NCBI GenBank assembly: GCA_900708905.1
Contig: CAADRB010000017.1
Span: 2,546,947-2,610,946 of the forward strand
From: Hymenolepis diminuta
Lineage: Eukaryota > Platyhelminthes > Cestoda > Cyclophyllidea > Hymenolepididae
DNA length: 64,000 bases
Reading direction: 5' to 3'
This document shows positions 1 through 14,850 of the stretch, in pieces. The notes beneath the pieces were generated by a model. That model saw only the letters and a list, made by a program, of their open reading frames with translations. It did not search any database and was not told the origin of the DNA. The translations under genes were made by a program, and so were the position numbers. Position 1 is the first letter of the stretch, and every line of letters begins with the position of its first letter.

Positions 1-3000
1 GGTAGTATTACTAAATTGAGTTGATATTAATAATAGAATAAGGGGTGATAATAAAATGATCATTGAATTTCGAAGGTTTTATTTCTTTTCGAACCATCAC
101 ATTTTGACATTCATTCCGACGGGATTCCAACAAAACAAAGACCATAGCTGCAGTGTTTATCTTGTCGGGGGATAATCAATGCTCACAGATTGTTTCAAAG
201 TTGCCCATCATCCTTTTTAAGACGCGGGTGCTCGTGACAGCTAGACAGTTATGTAGGACAAAAACTGTTTTGAGGGCTCAACATTAACCGCACAAAGACC
301 ACTTGTATTTCCATATAATGCCCTGGTTTGATTAATAAAACGTCTTGAATTAACTGCATTTTGTCTTAACTCACTCTTTCTCTAGTCTGGGATAACTGTA
401 AGCTAGCTATATCCAGTAAGCAGATATGTCACATCAGTAGAACTAGATCTCTTAGCAGAACTGCGGCATAAAAGGGTCCATACTTTACGAAAGTGGGCAA
501 CTGAATAATTACAAAACATGCGTCACTATTTCTTACTTATGTCTTTGAGGTGATCGTTGAATGAATGGATTTTTAATAGTGATCTTTCAATTCTTGAAAG
601 AATGATAAGAGTACTTTAAAGAATATATTTACTAACTTTCAACTTAAAGGCAAACTAAGGGAATAAGAAGTACATTAAATGCCATGACTTAAGTTGGAAC
701 ACTTTTAATGATTCTACTCCATTCCGTTTATAGACTGTAATTGATTGTAAATAGTAAACATATGAGAATTTTGTCAAGAGAACATAAAATTGTTCGCTTC
801 CTCACGTTCTCTCAAAGTTCGTTCAACAAACTCTCTTAACTGAACAGCTAACTATAGTAAATTTACCTGTTTAACTTGTTTGAATGAGTCAAGATATTAA
901 TAAAAAACAAATTTTCTAATACCGCCCTTAATCCGAAGAATTTAATTAATCAATCCATCTTCTCTCCGCTTAATATCCAAATGATAAACATGATCCTTTC
1001 ACAATCTCAGATTGTAGCAAAGCAATGTTAACGAGGTAAAACATCGATTACGAATTTTCGGGATAGTAGGGAAAAAGTGGTTGTGTGTTTCCTGTTTCTA
1101 GATTAAATCAAATCAAATTTTTGGAGGTGAAATCTTGGAATTTTAAAGATCTTCCCCTTGGATTCTTCCTGATTAGGACCTCCAATTCCGTTATTCTCTT
1201 TATTAGTCTGACTTAATGATTGCGGGCACTGAGTTCCCAACGTCTGACTCAGCAGACTTGCAGGTTGGCCACTGCGCAATCTTACCTATGCTTAAATATC
1301 ATCTTGATTCCTTTATCGCTCTTCTCCAGCCTACTACCTATATGATACTGCCTATATATCATACTACTTAGTATTACTTTTGACTCGGTCCTTATCTGTC
1401 AAGTTGCCTATTGGCTTTCTTTTGCTTTATCACGCCACACATTGCTTTGTTCTGTTATATTTAAACCTGTTGATGTTCTGTTTTCCAGCGATGAGGTGGA
1501 CACTTACCCGTTTTTTCTTCCCCAAAATGAGTTTTCTGTCGCGATCTGTGTCTGTTTCCTGTCTAATCATAGAGGCTTGGAAAGACGATAGGTTAATCGT
1601 AGTCTCTTGCACCAAATCATTGAGATAGATGATTTGGCGGCCTTTGATATCAATGGCACAATCGATACGTAAGAGGTTAAGAGTTACACGTTAATTTCCC
1701 CTTGACTTAATGCCTTGAGTAGCTAACAGGGTAAACGTAACAAGAACAAGAACTGTGAAACTGGTTCAAGGTCGTGCGGACGTTTAGTTGATGAAGAGTG
1801 CATGAAGATAAAGGAGGGGACTGTGGTCTGATGATGACCGCTAAGGTTATAACTCTGTGTGCTGTGCGATATGTGATGTGCATTAACATGTTTATATGCT
1901 AACCTGCACTTCCTATTTTAATAAATGACAGTCCATATATAATGCAAGGCAGGAATGTCTTTGATGGAGCATTTCAGACCGACCTGCCTAATTGGAGGAA
2001 TAATAATGAAAATGAAGATAACATAAGTAAGAAGGATCCCCAATAATTCATGCGTTTAGCAGAGGTATTATTGGCCAGAATTTGTTTAAAGTTGATTTGA
2101 TCTCATTGTATTATCAGTATAATGGTAATAAAAGTAGAGAATCACTGACATGTGAACGAAAGTCAAATTATTTCAGGAATAAGTTAAATCACTTGCAGGA
2201 GTTGAATAGTATGGAAGTAGCTAGGATGTTACCCCGATTAACCGAATATATGTTTGGAGAATAGGTACATGTTTTTATCTATTAAGAAATTCTCAGCACG
2301 AGATAGTGGTGGTTATCTAATCTTTGATACCAAAATTTCAAGTTTTTTTAATTCCTGTTAAGAGGTGAAAGACATCTATTTTCAGTTCTTTGTCACTACT
2401 TTTTCTATAGTAACCGAAACTTCTTTTAAAAGATAAGTTCATATTACTACTTTTATTCTGTTCAGCTGTTAACTATTAATTGATGCTTTACCGAGAGTCT
2501 CCGACGCGTTGTGTTATTATTTGTATTTGTTTTGCTTTCTCGAACTTTTTGGTGATATCATTCCTCAATGAAAATTACTATAATTCAATGCTTATTTTTG
2601 TTTGTGTAAAAGACTTCTGTAATAGAATCCTCTCCATCGGTTATTTTCAAGGTGAAAATGCATTCATGAAAATAACTCCCATCTCTTAAATTGCTTTAAT
2701 GAACTTTTGTGAATTACGTTATACCGTACATAATTCGAGTTGAATTGTAATGAGTTTTCGCTATACCAATGATAATTTGTGTTTTCCTTCTTCTTAGCTG
2801 TTATATCAGCTTGTGGATCGTAAAAATTTTTATTACCAAATTTTAGTTCTCTGGTGAGATAAGAGAGCTTTGTCAATTAATAAATGTCACATAAATTTCC
2901 CCAATCCGTTTTCATTTCTAACCAAGAATCTATGGTCAAATTTATCCTCAAAACAATCTGCACAGGTGAAATTTCAATTTAATCACGGCACGAGAGAAGT

Positions 3001-6000
3001 TTAATTTTATTGAGGTTATTCAAGTCATTATGGCGCTTGAAAGGAACTACCGAATATTGATTATCTCTGTATTTACACGATAGATTTCTCGATAATCTCA
3101 GAGACTACTTCGACTCGAATTACAAATTCGCCATTGACATTTTAGGTATTTAATTTAGTTTCATTCCCTACTTGATGTAAAATTATGTGATCGATTATTA
3201 CTAATAATAATACGTTAGAAGTCAAAAGACAGTCACTCTAAGTTTGCTCCTAGACGATTATCCTTTTTTACTAATAAATGTCTTCTTACATGATTGAAGG
3301 CCGCCCAATGGATGACCGTTTTATTCTTCATTCCTGCTCGTGAAAATGTTAAAAGTGGAATAGACCTTGCATACTTCTCACTACTGTAGGAGTGATATGC
3401 CAGCTCGAAGACCACCTGCTTGATGTGTTCATTCATCCCCTTAGGTTATACTTATTGTCGCCGTGACAATATCGTTATTATCGAGAAAATCACATTCGAA
3501 TTGCTATTAAACATGATTCGTTCCCCATCGGTGCATACTCAGCGAGCGGAATGGTCTGTGATGATTAAATCAAACTAGTAGAGTGGCAAAATTTGAGTTC
3601 CTCACAAGAAGGGTCCGTAATGCTACTCTCCTGCTCAAAATGACCGGTGATGAAAGCTCTCCTAAAAACTATTGTTTTTATCCCTCAAAGAGTAGTAAAA
3701 TAAGGAAAAATGGAAGAGTATTGCATACAAAATATCTGCCACCATTGCCTCAAAATTTAATAGAAAGATTCTCCAGAGCACTTTTCTTTTTTTGAAACAT
3801 GGGATGCAAATATTTTTTAAAAAATGATGCACTTTTAAACTAAGCAAGGTTTTGAAAGTGCATCCCCAGTTTAGTCGATTTCGTAAATTAATCAAATCAC
3901 TCCATTTTGACTCCTGCCATGACTTTATAAATGAGTAGAAGAAGCGAGATCGTACAATAAACAGATTAAAAGTCTTTCTTTATGATGAAATCAATGAAAA
4001 AATAGTTCGCCACGCTTCATCTAATATGATTTGCGTGTTTTAATAAACATCTATGTCCAAATCGCCATATTTTTACCATACTGTAAAACCTAATATCATA
4101 GTTTTTAATTTTGTTTTGATGTCAGTGTTAGTTTGATGCGTGAATCAGCATTCACGTTCATGTAACCTGATCTCGATCAATCTTTATTCTCTGCATATAA
4201 AGGATAATTGAAAGTTAACTCCCGCATTCCCCGTCTCAAAAGACTTAATCTCCCACTTAAATACAGTGTAGTGAGAAGCTGCCAACTGTATGCAAATATT
4301 AGCAAAGGAAGCAATGCTTGCGTTTTATCGACACAGCGATAAACAAGGACTTCCAGAACCAATTTCCGTTTCCTTCAGTATTTTAAAAGATTAGGGCGAA
4401 TGAAATGCCAGATTCATTTTGACCTTCTTTAAAAGATCTTTGCGAATCAGCAATATGTATTCTTTCGAGTTCAACAGAGAAATAAAAATTTCTAATTCCA
4501 TACACTAAATCTAGCTGCCCTTTCCCAAAAATAATTCCTCTCAATTGTAGCTATGCATCCGTTTGTCCGAACACCATAAGGCATACAATCTTTATTGATA
4601 AATAGACATATAAATTGATCAATTCCTTGTAAAGATCTACAAATATTCAAAAATTTATCAAGTTCGAGAGAAAAGATAGTGATAGAGTATTACAAAAATA
4701 CACTCTCATATCTATACATAGTCCGTCAAGAATTGTCATGTAAAATTCAAGGCCACAGATTCTATAATGGAGTCCCGAGAGGTTTAACATTTCAATTTAC
4801 AGGTATCGTTTTGAATATACTGACTCGCTTTGAATTCATTTGAGAATTTGAGATCAGTTTATAATTGCAAATATTCTATACTAGCAAAAATTTTCTATCA
4901 TTTCTGCCTAATTAATTAGATACATTTGCGATGAAATTCATAGTGCCTGATATCATGCACACATTTGGCCAAGGTTAAGCAAAGAACTGGTGAATGTACT
5001 TTTAGTGTAGCGGGAGTAGAATGCACGTTGGCAGTCCTTTCTTTCAAATAAGGGTACATGCATGTTGTAGTACAACTTTCATGAATAAAAAATTCGAAAA
5101 TTGAATAAAACCCCTAATTAAAATTATTCGATTAGAGTTCGTTACATGCATTCGGAATTTTCATAGAGAGGACTAAAAACTTGTAACTCTGGATTTAAAG
5201 ACATTTCCCTTTATTAATAAAGATAGCATAAGTTATCCCATCCGGAGAATCTGAGGCAAAGGTATTGCAGAAATGAATAAGTTTGATGAAAGGGTAGAAA
5301 GTTTGTCCACTTCACATGCCATAATTACTCCTCTTCCCTGAACCTAATGTGAACTTTAAGGATGACATTATGGTATGAGGCGCTACAAACACCTTTCTTT
5401 CTTTTATAAAGTAGCTGAAATTGGGCTCTGAATGACCATGTTTATTGTTGTGCCTAAGAAACAGTGATCCCGTCCTTTCTGCGAACATTTTCATTCATTT
5501 GGTAATTTTGCACTTCACCGTTTTCTCTCAAATTCTCATGAGGTGAAAGTAGCGCCTTTAAAGACTGGAATTGACATTGTTGGCTGTTTTAGCCGTGACA
5601 GTTCGATCAAACCAAAGACTTCCTTGGCGTCCTTGACGAATCACCTTAGCCAAAATTTTTTTAGGGTTTCTTTATATTCTTCCCTCGTATCTGATAATTC
5701 GAAGGAAGATTTAGGGAATTGGGGAGACTTTTCATAGCAGTCCAAAGATTGTAAGATCTGTATTCATTCATTTCCTCTGTTAATCATTGTTAAACATCGT
5801 AGTTATTAATTCTAACGGATAGAAGTAAACAAACATAACTTGAACACAAAACTTAAGACCAATGTTAATGTTGCCCCATTGCTAATAAAGTTTACATTTT
5901 AAATATGGAGTCATAGAGACTAGAAACAACCATCATGAACTATTAATGCTGTTCAGTGCTTTTAAGTTGCCAAAACACAGCCATTAAAATGGACTATAAA

Positions 6001-8490
6001 AAACTACACTTAAATGGGGAGGAGGGGAGGAGTTTTATTGCATAATTACGATTTATACAAAAGCAGTTACTAGTTGTATTCCAGGGAAAGCAAAGACTAT
6101 AATTTGCATTGGGACAAAACTTTATAGCCATTGATGTTTGTTTTCTAAGCAAGATCTTTTAATGCTCTAAACAGACTCCCAGAGCGATTATAATTTGGTC
6201 AGGGGTACTGTAGAAATCACTATTTAGTTGAATTCGATCATTATTTGCTGCCAATCTTACAGCCATGAAGGTGGAAGTGGCGCCGTCACCCAAACTTTTA
6301 AACTTGGACAATTTCATACCTAACTTTTCGTGCAGTTTTAGATAAATCTGCACTGGTTCATGAAATGCATTATTAAGAAAATATGTATGAATTCGGATCT
6401 TTATTCATGAACTCTGACACTCAGTGTAGCCGCTAACCAATGGCCTCCTTATTCAAAATCTATTCCCGCTAACCTTTCCCAAATATCTCATTTCAAAGAT
6501 TTAATTTAAATGTAACGGGCAAAATGATTTCGAAGTTGAAAAATAAATATGAAAACGAGGCAATCACTAGAATTAATCTTTTCCGAATAAATAGTAAAAT
6601 GATCAACCATTCAATTAACTTCAATCCATTTGAGTTTCCCAGTTCGATTACCTGTGAATTTCTTCACCACCACGAGATTTTTACTGAGGATCTATGAGTC
6701 CCCTATTTTTTTGTAATCTATAACATGGTGAATACAATGCAACATTTAATGTGAATAACGCAATATCCCCAAAAATGGAGCTTCTGTCTGCTATATGCTA
6801 GCATTACCATTAATTTGAGTTTGATATCAAACTACCTTCTTTTTTCTCTAAAAGAAATGGAAAATTATCCTCGTTTTCTTAACTTTTCGGTGATTCAACT
6901 TATATTATTAAGTTATTCAAAGAAAATAATACCAGTAAAGCTATTTTTCTCCCACTATTTTATGGCCAAGTTTATATACCATTAAACATTATGGCAAATA
7001 AAATGGAACTTCTATAAAATGAAACATCCGAGAATATGCTGAAATTTTTAAAGTACATTTTTCGGGTTATTTCACCCAGTCGGTAATATAAAAGGCGTTT
7101 TTCTCTATTTAAATGTTTGTAGAAAGTAATTGAATTAAACACATACTTATGGTTCCCATAATGAGAAGAGAAAAGACCTTTACTTTCTCCCATCAATAAA
7201 CTTTCTTATAGCCAAATTGAGGTGCAATTTTATGTGCATTTCCATATAGGTTAATAATTCCCAAACCTAGTCAAGTAACACTTATTCAAAAATTCATCAT
7301 TATTATTCTAATATTATTAAAACTCACCTAGAGTTAACTCTTGCGAGCTCAACTAAGCTAAAGTTATTTTAGCTCGTATCATCTTGCTATCTATCTATTC
7401 AATCTTTTAACTTTTACTTCCGAAATCCACTCATTTAAACCTGATTAATTCCGGCTGTAAGTCTTTCTCCACTATAAGATCTGGCTTTCGAAGTAGGGAA
7501 TTACGAAAATGGAGAAAAATCCAAACGTTCGCTCTTACAGCATTCACCCCATACGCCCTTATACTTTGACTTTAACTTAGCGGTCCAATTGCCAATACTC
7601 AAATCATGTAGTTCTTAAAGACAAGAAACATCAATCTAGAAATCGTTGAATTCAGGACCAAAATCTTCCAATTTTACAATCGGCTTCCCCTTCCTCAGTA
7701 AATGTTATAAAGAAAGCTATGAAAATCTATGCCCAAATCATATCATAGTTACGACCTTTTACGTTAGCTGACTTAAAAATAGTTATCTTTGAGGGATGAA
7801 TAGATATTATGCGGCCTTTGTGACTGAGCAAATCACAATCTGCTATTCCACCCTTGGCGATTATTAACCAGCAAATATGATCAGTCCGACAAATGAATAT
7901 GTATCAAAAGGTTTCGATCTCTTGAACTCTGTTTCGGTACATGTTGCGCTACGCCAACTAGCGTCCACAACCAGAGAATATATTTATTGCTAGACATAGC
8001 AGACGTTAAACAATTTATAGGCGTCATCGTAGGAGAACAACTAAAATCAGGTAATGGTGAACTCGAATATGGGTAGGGTATCAAAGGAGTCTTGATTTAT
8101 TGGGCTTTCGGATCCGGGTTGTGTAATGTTTACCAAAAGGGCGGTTCACTACTCTACCAATTACTGCTCAAATGTCATGATTTGTCACCTGGATTACTGC
8201 GCCAATTCTTGTCCAAGATATGCGGTGCATATCGACTGATTGATTATTTAGGTGGTCGGCCTTGCCACTTCAATTCGTTTGTTTATTCCAAAGATCGAGA
8301 AAGGAGGACAAAGTCAAAGCAGGAGAGCTCAAAATATTTTATTCCATAAATAGCGCTGACTTCTCAGCTACTTCCAAACTTTTCAAGCAGTGTGATTTAT
8401 TTCTTTATTGTGATTCCAGTTCACAATAAAGCCCGCTTGCCCTGACCTGGAGTGATCCTGGATGATTTGTTAGTTTGAACATGGTTAAAA
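1..8490. other. Gene-free AT-rich stretch
   Basis: I find no exon with recognisable protein similarity or a convincing acceptor-ORF-donor structure. Open frames are all under about 85 codons and low in complexity. A dispersed repeat copy lies at about 2690-2860. It could be intergenic or part of a long intron of a gene beyond the window. Confidence 0.6.
2690..2860 (+). repeat. Dispersed repeat, copy A of a pair with 36750-36910
   Basis: About 160 bp matches 36750-36910 in the same orientation with many small differences. The best shared stretch is a ttgttttccttc-type run followed by an atatc...tgt.gatcg.aaaa block. No coding capacity is seen. It is probably an old non-autonomous element. Confidence 0.5.
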
Positions 8491-8491
8491 T

Positions 8492-9484
8492 TTAATTCTT
8501 TTTCCTTCCTTCCTTAATTACATCTTCCCATCTTGCCATAAGCTTTCTCATTCCTTCTTCATAGAATTTAGCCAGTTTGGAATCGAAAAAAGAAACTATC
8601 TTCATTTCGACTTCTTCCCTTGAGGTTAGCCTTTGTCTCATTAAATGATTCCGTAAACTCCTGAAAAAAATGAAAATCGATTGGTACAAGATGGGAAGAA
8701 TATGGCAAGCGATGCACGACCTCCCAGCCAAATTCTTCAACGAGATTTTTGGTTGCTCTCGAAGTGTGGGTTCTGACATTGTCATGATGCAGAATCACTG
8801 TTAACTGCTTTTAAACGAGTTAGCTGCTGACAGTAAACATCAGATGTTATTGTTTGATTGTCACCCATTATTCCATAATAAACAATTCCCTTTAAATCCC
8901 ACCACACACACAAAAGAATTTTTTTGGGTGCAGTCCCGAATTGTCTCGGTTGTGGAATTGGCTTTGAACCACGAATTACCTACCGTCTTTTGCGCTTAAC
9001 ATAGTTTTAAAGGATTCACTTCTCGTCCCTATCAGTTATGATTCGGTCTAAAAAAGGTGCCTTAAGTTCAGTTCACGAGAACGCAGTGAAACACAACAGG
9101 TCACATGATGTTGCTTGTTGATTTCTGACAAATCATGTGGGACCTACTTCCCAGCCTTTGAGACTTTGCCTTTGAGTCTTCATTTCCCTATATATGGTCA
9201 TATGGTGGCTTACGTTAAAGGTTTTGCTCAGTTCTCTAGTAGTACAGGTTGGATTTTTATCAATGGCAACTTTCAATTGCTCAGAATTGAGTTTTTTGAG
9301 CATCCTGCTCTCGGTTAGTCTTTCAGACTGAAGTCACTTTTTTGAAGCGTGAAAATCACCTTTTCATCCACAACATCATTTCCATAAGCGTCTTCAGTGT
9401 TTTTGCTGCCGAGGTTGCCGTATTTCCTTTATGAAGTTTAAACACTAAAATATGTCTGATATGCTCTTTATTAGGTGTATACAT
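8492..9484 (-). pseudogene. Mariner-family (Tc1/mariner) transposase, inactivated
   Basis: Read on the minus strand from an ATG at 9484-9482 to a stop at 8494-8492, this spans about 330 codons, close to the usual 340-350 of mariner transposases. The N-terminal helix-turn-helix part (NKEHIRHILVF, then HKGNTATSAAK) is at the right end. The catalytic part holds LHHDN and VPIDFHFF, with exactly 34 residues between the two Asp, the mariner D34D spacing. The C-terminus has the FYEEGMRKLMARW-type block. The frame is broken by stops and shifts near 9330-9370 and again in the middle and C-terminal parts (two overlapping frames at 8490-8800), so it is a dead copy. Terminal inverted repeats were not located. 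Confidence 0.85.
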
Positions 9485-12400
9485 TAGGGCTAGAAATAGT
9501 TATTAATAATGATAATTATCACACAATCTGAAAGAAATAATATTCTATTAATTACCATAGATAAGCATACAACATTGACAAGGTAAATTGAAGTAATCGT
9601 GCCCTAGACACATAGCTCAAAAATTGGACAGAATTTCTGTTAAAGCCTGATAATAGGCCATTATGATGGAATCGTACTGGTTAATACAGGTCGAAGAGGT
9701 TTCAAGAGTGATTAAAGACAATGGGCACAAGAACTTAATGACAAAGTGCTAAGAGCTATTCTGCTGGGTAGATCCCATAACTTAAGTTATTGTGTCCATA
9801 ATTCTCCTCATTGACTCAATTTGGAACCAAATCTTCCCCCTTATTAAAAGCCCATTGTTCGTTCAAGTTTGCTACGTTAACTTGTTGCAAGGTGTGCTAC
9901 TATAGGTACTAATGACGACCCTATACAATTATTTACTTATCCAAAGTGCTGGTCAATTCATATTGTTTTCCTCTTACCACGTCTTCTCGTGCTTATTCAA
10001 ACGTATCTTTTCGCATAAATCCGCGCAATTAGAAAAGACGCTATTGTTTGATTTAAGATTAAATTCTGGCGGTTTTGTTTAATAGGAGGTTTACTAAAGC
10101 ATGCTCCCAAATATTTGTTCAGCCTAGTTATGACGGAAATTTTAGTGAAAATCTACTGATAAGAATCAGTGTAAAGCATTTAAGAAAATTACTTTTCATC
10201 CAAAATAGCCGAATATTTTCAGTCATTTTCATAAAAGTTATTTCAAGCTAAACCACCCGATACCGATAATTAATCAATTCTCACTTACGTAATCTATTTT
10301 CTCGTTCTGACTGTTAATTGGGTATTGATTTTTAACAGCTGGATTTTGATAATTCTTTTTTAATGTCAACTCAGGGCAAACTTTACTGAAGAAAGGAGAT
10401 GGAGACAAATTTCAAAAACGGAATTTATTAAGGGCTAAAAGTGGGGGTTATTTCGGCGTTCTTCCATAAATGGACTTTTGCGCTCTCATTTCGCTTCACA
10501 TTTTGGGGCAAATTTTTGACATTCCAGGGCTACTATTTGTCAGAGCAATGTGGGGAAATTAAAGTGCTATCAATGAATTGATGAAATAGCGGTTATTGTT
10601 CGATTGTTAAAAGTATATGGATTTTAGAGATTTAGTTGTATTTACAATGGACAAAATTTACCCTTTAGAGGCGAATGCGGTATATAAAATCTGAATTTAA
10701 GGCCTCCTCTTGAAACTTTAAGCAGTCTCTAATGCTAACATACTCATTCAAGACTTATGAAAAAGTCAGACCATTAAAAATTATCTCAACTGAACTTTCA
10801 GGCGGACAAAAAGGGTCAGGAATTTAATCGTCTTTGTTTTGATGACTCTATATGTGGGTTATCAATTCTTTTACATCAAAATTGGTCAAACTTTTAAACT
10901 AGCGGAGAGTATAATTCTAGAGGTTGGAATTGAGTAAAATTCGAACTCTGATCGAATTAAATTCCCATCATTAAATGGTTGCCCTATTTTTTGTGGTTAT
11001 TTTTTAGCTGGACTTCTGAAACTCTGTAAACATTCTGGGGTTGATTCCTTCCACGAATACAGGCATATACCCGGGTAAATATGTTTCCGGCAGTTGCAAA
11101 ATTAGCTTAACAATGAAATATGTCATTTTATATATTTTGGTTGACCGACAATCAGTAATCTTTTCACTTTAGCATTTGCGGGACTAATTTTACTAAAGAG
11201 GTAAAGATTGTGAGATCAGCTGAATTTCTCTATGTAAGAGACGAAAAACAGAGGAGAACATCGGTAATCTTACAGCAAGTAGATAAATTGGAATTACGAT
11301 CTACGTTAACGCACCGTATACATCATGAGTTATTAATTATACCTGAATATAACTGCTTTTATTCAAGTTTGTAATAAAACGAAACACTAGATTTGATTAG
11401 TGATGAGACTTCGTTCCACAATACTGTTATATATTCAGAAATAACTTGCTGTTAGGATAGTTGAATGTGGAGTATTTCTACAAATATCAATTAACAAATG
11501 GAAAGATTACTGTAAAGGAAATAACCATTTCATTCAAGTTAATCGACGTTTAACACAAATGAAAAAGAAAATCATCCCTTAACCTACATGTCTACGCCTC
11601 CGTAAGCGTATGCCCCTTTGGTTTCGTCCCTTAACTTAGATATTTCCATTTTTTGTCACGGGTAATAAGTAATTACTTGACAATGATACTTTAAAGGGAA
11701 GACATGATCCGACCATTCTAAACTTAAACACAGTTCCACCCCACTGCAATATCTGATTTACGATTTGGTTAACGGGACCATGTAAGAACGTGGAGGTTGA
11801 TTTCTTACACAAATATTGGCGTAGACCTGAGCAAACATGCTTCCGACTGTTGTCTGTCAGGGCCACTCATCTCAAATGTTTGCAGTTGCACTCGATAATT
11901 GGCAATAATAATTTGTGGCTTGGATAGTTTGTGCAAAAAATTAATATGAAAAGAGTAAAGAACCAAACTATTTCATTGTTACTAGAGTTGATAAAACTGA
12001 ACTTACATACTTCAATTCTAAAGTATGTAATAAGGAATTCTGAGACTTAGATGACTCGGTTTCGTTTCTGGAAAAGAAAGGGCCTGAGAGAAATTGTCTC
12101 TAAAACCATTAATGATCTCAGACTTGAAACTATTAAATAATAAATATCTCTTCCTTATGACCAATTTCACTTCACTTTCACTAACATTTTCTTTAACACA
12201 ATGCCTCTTTAGCAGGTTCAACTGACGCTCTTCTACCTAATAATATCCCCTTCTATTCACTTCCTATATCGCGTCTCATTTCACTACGTTTGCCAATTCA
12301 ACTGTGAATCAATCGTTTTATAAGAGAATTTCAAAGCCCACTGAGGTCGAACTTTTAAAGTACCTTTACTATCGGGATTAGTGATACTTTAAATTCCTTT

Positions 12401-14403
12401 GACAATTAAATCGAATTTCGAAGAACCATCTGTCTGACAATATTCAAATCTACCTCTGTAAGTGTTAACGGGTTCTACTCTATTAATTCGGCTTTAACCA
12501 TTTTGAACTAGGAATGTATGATAGCGAGTTTATTCTCTATTGAATAAACAAAAAAGTTAGCTTTTTCTCCTATGAAGGAAGCTCTTACCATGGGAATTTT
12601 CGTGACAATTTTTTTAGAGTTTCACGCAATTTCTCTTTCAATAATAGCACCTGTTTATACTTGTTGATTCAAAAACTTATTCATCGGTATAAATAAATTT
12701 TAGGTGGCCTGAGTAGGATGGCTCTTCATAAGAGAAAAGACTTACACTATAATGGAACACAATTATTTGAATTTAATTAGTGGAGGGTGAAATGAGCATG
12801 AGTATGCACGAGACCCTGCGCAACTTGTGTGTCGTTGACCGCTTATTTGGGTTCCTCGCTATTACCCCCGAGACCTCGGACGTTAGTTGGCTCTCCCTCC
12901 TCTGCTGGGTGCTCGTACAAGGCAAAACATAATTGAGTGGTTAAATAATGGAACTAATCCGATCGGCTGGTGAAATCATAGGCATAGCCATTCTGGTTCA
13001 TTATGAGGGTTTCTAGTACATGCCACCTAAAGCGCGCAGTAGTATTCATCATTTTAGAACTGATGTATCTTTTAAGGAGTTCAGTTAAACTAAATACAAT
13101 TTTTTCACTTCAGATCGATATTATTCTCCTTACGGAATCAAAAGATCAGTCGATGTTCTATAGGTACTATTTTCATGCAAGTTAAGTTCACTCCTCACGT
13201 CTGCTTTGATTTAATTGGCATGACTACAGGGTTTCAAGGTCAACCCTTTCTCACAAGCACACATACAAATTTCCACCGAAATTATTTGTTTAAATCTCTA
13301 CACCACTGCGCCACGAAAGGAATGTAGCTAGTGTATGTACAATCGGACTCCTGCTTGTGTGTGCTAGGATCACATGGCCCCGATCGTTTAAGATTTGTAC
13401 TTTTACCCTTCCCCCTCCCCTCCCTCTAATGATTGCCAATTCTCCTACTAGCATGGGGATAATTATATCATCCATCTACTACCCCTCTCTCTCCCCCCCC
13501 TCCCCCCACCTTCTCCCGCCTTAATTAAGGCACATCTCACATTAAATTAATCGAACATTGACATACACAGTTTAGTTGATGTGTTGTGATGAGCTTATTA
13601 TGCAGGCCCACATACACGGTAGGAAGGTTTCTTGCATGACGTTCAATGGGAACTAGTTGTGCTACAGCTCTTCTTTAATAGCTTCTTAAAGATAAGATGA
13701 AGTCAGAGTCAGTGGCACAATATTTATTGAGGAAAAACAAAAGGAAAGCGGCATTCTCCTAACCAATAAGTAAAAGAATATTTAAATGGGAGAGTTATGC
13801 TCAGAAAGCATATGTTAGGTAAAGGGAAAAAATCGATAAATATTCTAAATCTGGGTGATGAGTCATAGGCAGGACGAAGTAAAGTGGTTGCAAACTGTTC
13901 GAAATCGATAAGTGAAAAAATCAGTGGAGAGACGAGATACGAAACATTGATTACCATTGGAAGTTTGAAATTAACAATATGAACTCATAGAGGAGCAACC
14001 TATGAGAAGACAAGCCAATAGGTAAATTCTTTATTTAGGAGCTTGTAAAAAGAGTTGTTGTTAAACCTTTTAAATTTTAACTGATATTGCATTGGGGAAG
14101 AAGTTTTGTTAACAGGGGTAAATCAAAGCACATGCATTTTACGAAAATATTTCAGTTGATCTTGTATAGAGCTCTTGTCATTTCTGCTCTACCTGAAGAT
14201 ACAAATTAATCGAGGTAGCATGACCAAATAATCACAGTTAAATCAACTAATCAATAAGCTCTGAATATTATGCAAATTAGAGCATTAGCACACTAAATTG
14301 TGAATTATGCCCCTTATGAGAACATGGATAACTCTCAAGGCTTCCATAATTCAAATAAATTAAGACCCCCGATACTCTGTCTCCTCCACTGTGACACGGG
14401 AAG
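9485..14403. other. Gene-free AT-rich stretch
   Basis: No supported exon. The stretch includes a short GC-richer block at about 12785-12935 and a C-rich low-complexity tract at about 13405-13515. On the minus strand at about 13325-13305 there is a tRNA A-box-like string (TGGCGCAGTGG), possibly from a decayed SINE. Nothing else stands out. Confidence 0.5.
13405..13515. repeat. C-rich low-complexity tract
   Basis: Runs of C with interspersed T and A (cttccccctcccctccctct, then a longer C run at about 13491-13508). This is simple sequence, not a gene. Confidence 0.8.
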
Positions 14404-14850
14404 TTATCTTTTCACATTGTCAACAAGTTTCTCATCCAGACAATTGATATTAAGCGAAGAGTGTAAAAGGGAGACATTTGGACCATGAAAAAAATCCTCA
14501 AATCGAGTAGAAGAGAATTGGATGACATTTCTGGACACAAAAACTATTGGTACGCCCTGGTTGGCGAATAGCTGGCGGAGGCTATTGATGATGGTACCGA
14601 TTGTGGCAGACTTGATAGTCATAATCTCAGGCCACTTTGAATTTGAGTCTACAAGAATAAGATACGAGGTTCTTTGGATAAGTCCAGCAAAACTGAGGTC
14701 AATGTGAGACCATGGAGTCTTAGTTTGAGTGCACACGAGATCCCGATGACAAGATATTACAGTCTCGCCTACATTTTTTGCAACAACTTTTGATACTTTT
14801 TCCTTGAAGTGTGAGATAGGTTCAGTAAGACCTATTTCCGTGGGTTGCAT
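14404..14850 (-). pseudogene. Ty3/gypsy integrase core fragment
   Basis: A 148-codon open frame on the minus strand matches the central part of a gypsy-type integrase: TPWSHIDLSFAG, then YLILVDSNSKWPEI, LRQLFANQGVP, then IQFSSTRFEDF. The first catalytic Asp region is still recognisable. The second catalytic Asp, normally in the VSDNG motif, is Arg here (VSRNVIQF), and the third-motif region (LHSSLNINCLDEKLVD) is badly altered, so it cannot be active. No reverse transcriptase or LTR was found beside it: an isolated fragment. It is a different and more open copy than the one at 57.7-61.3 kb and lies on the opposite strand. Confidence 0.85.

Noticed and set aside
6159..6353. 64-codon minus-strand frame (MAVRLAANNDRIQLNSDFYS)
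   Set aside because: Looks protein-like by composition, but I cannot match it to any domain or splice structure.
13840..13895. Hammerhead-ribozyme-like core: gtgatgagtc, then ataggcag, then gacgaagt
   Set aside because: The stem II pairing (gtc/gac) and both core halves are roughly in place, but the essential C3 is G and GAAA reads GAAG, and I found no supporting stems I and III. Chance or a long-dead copy.
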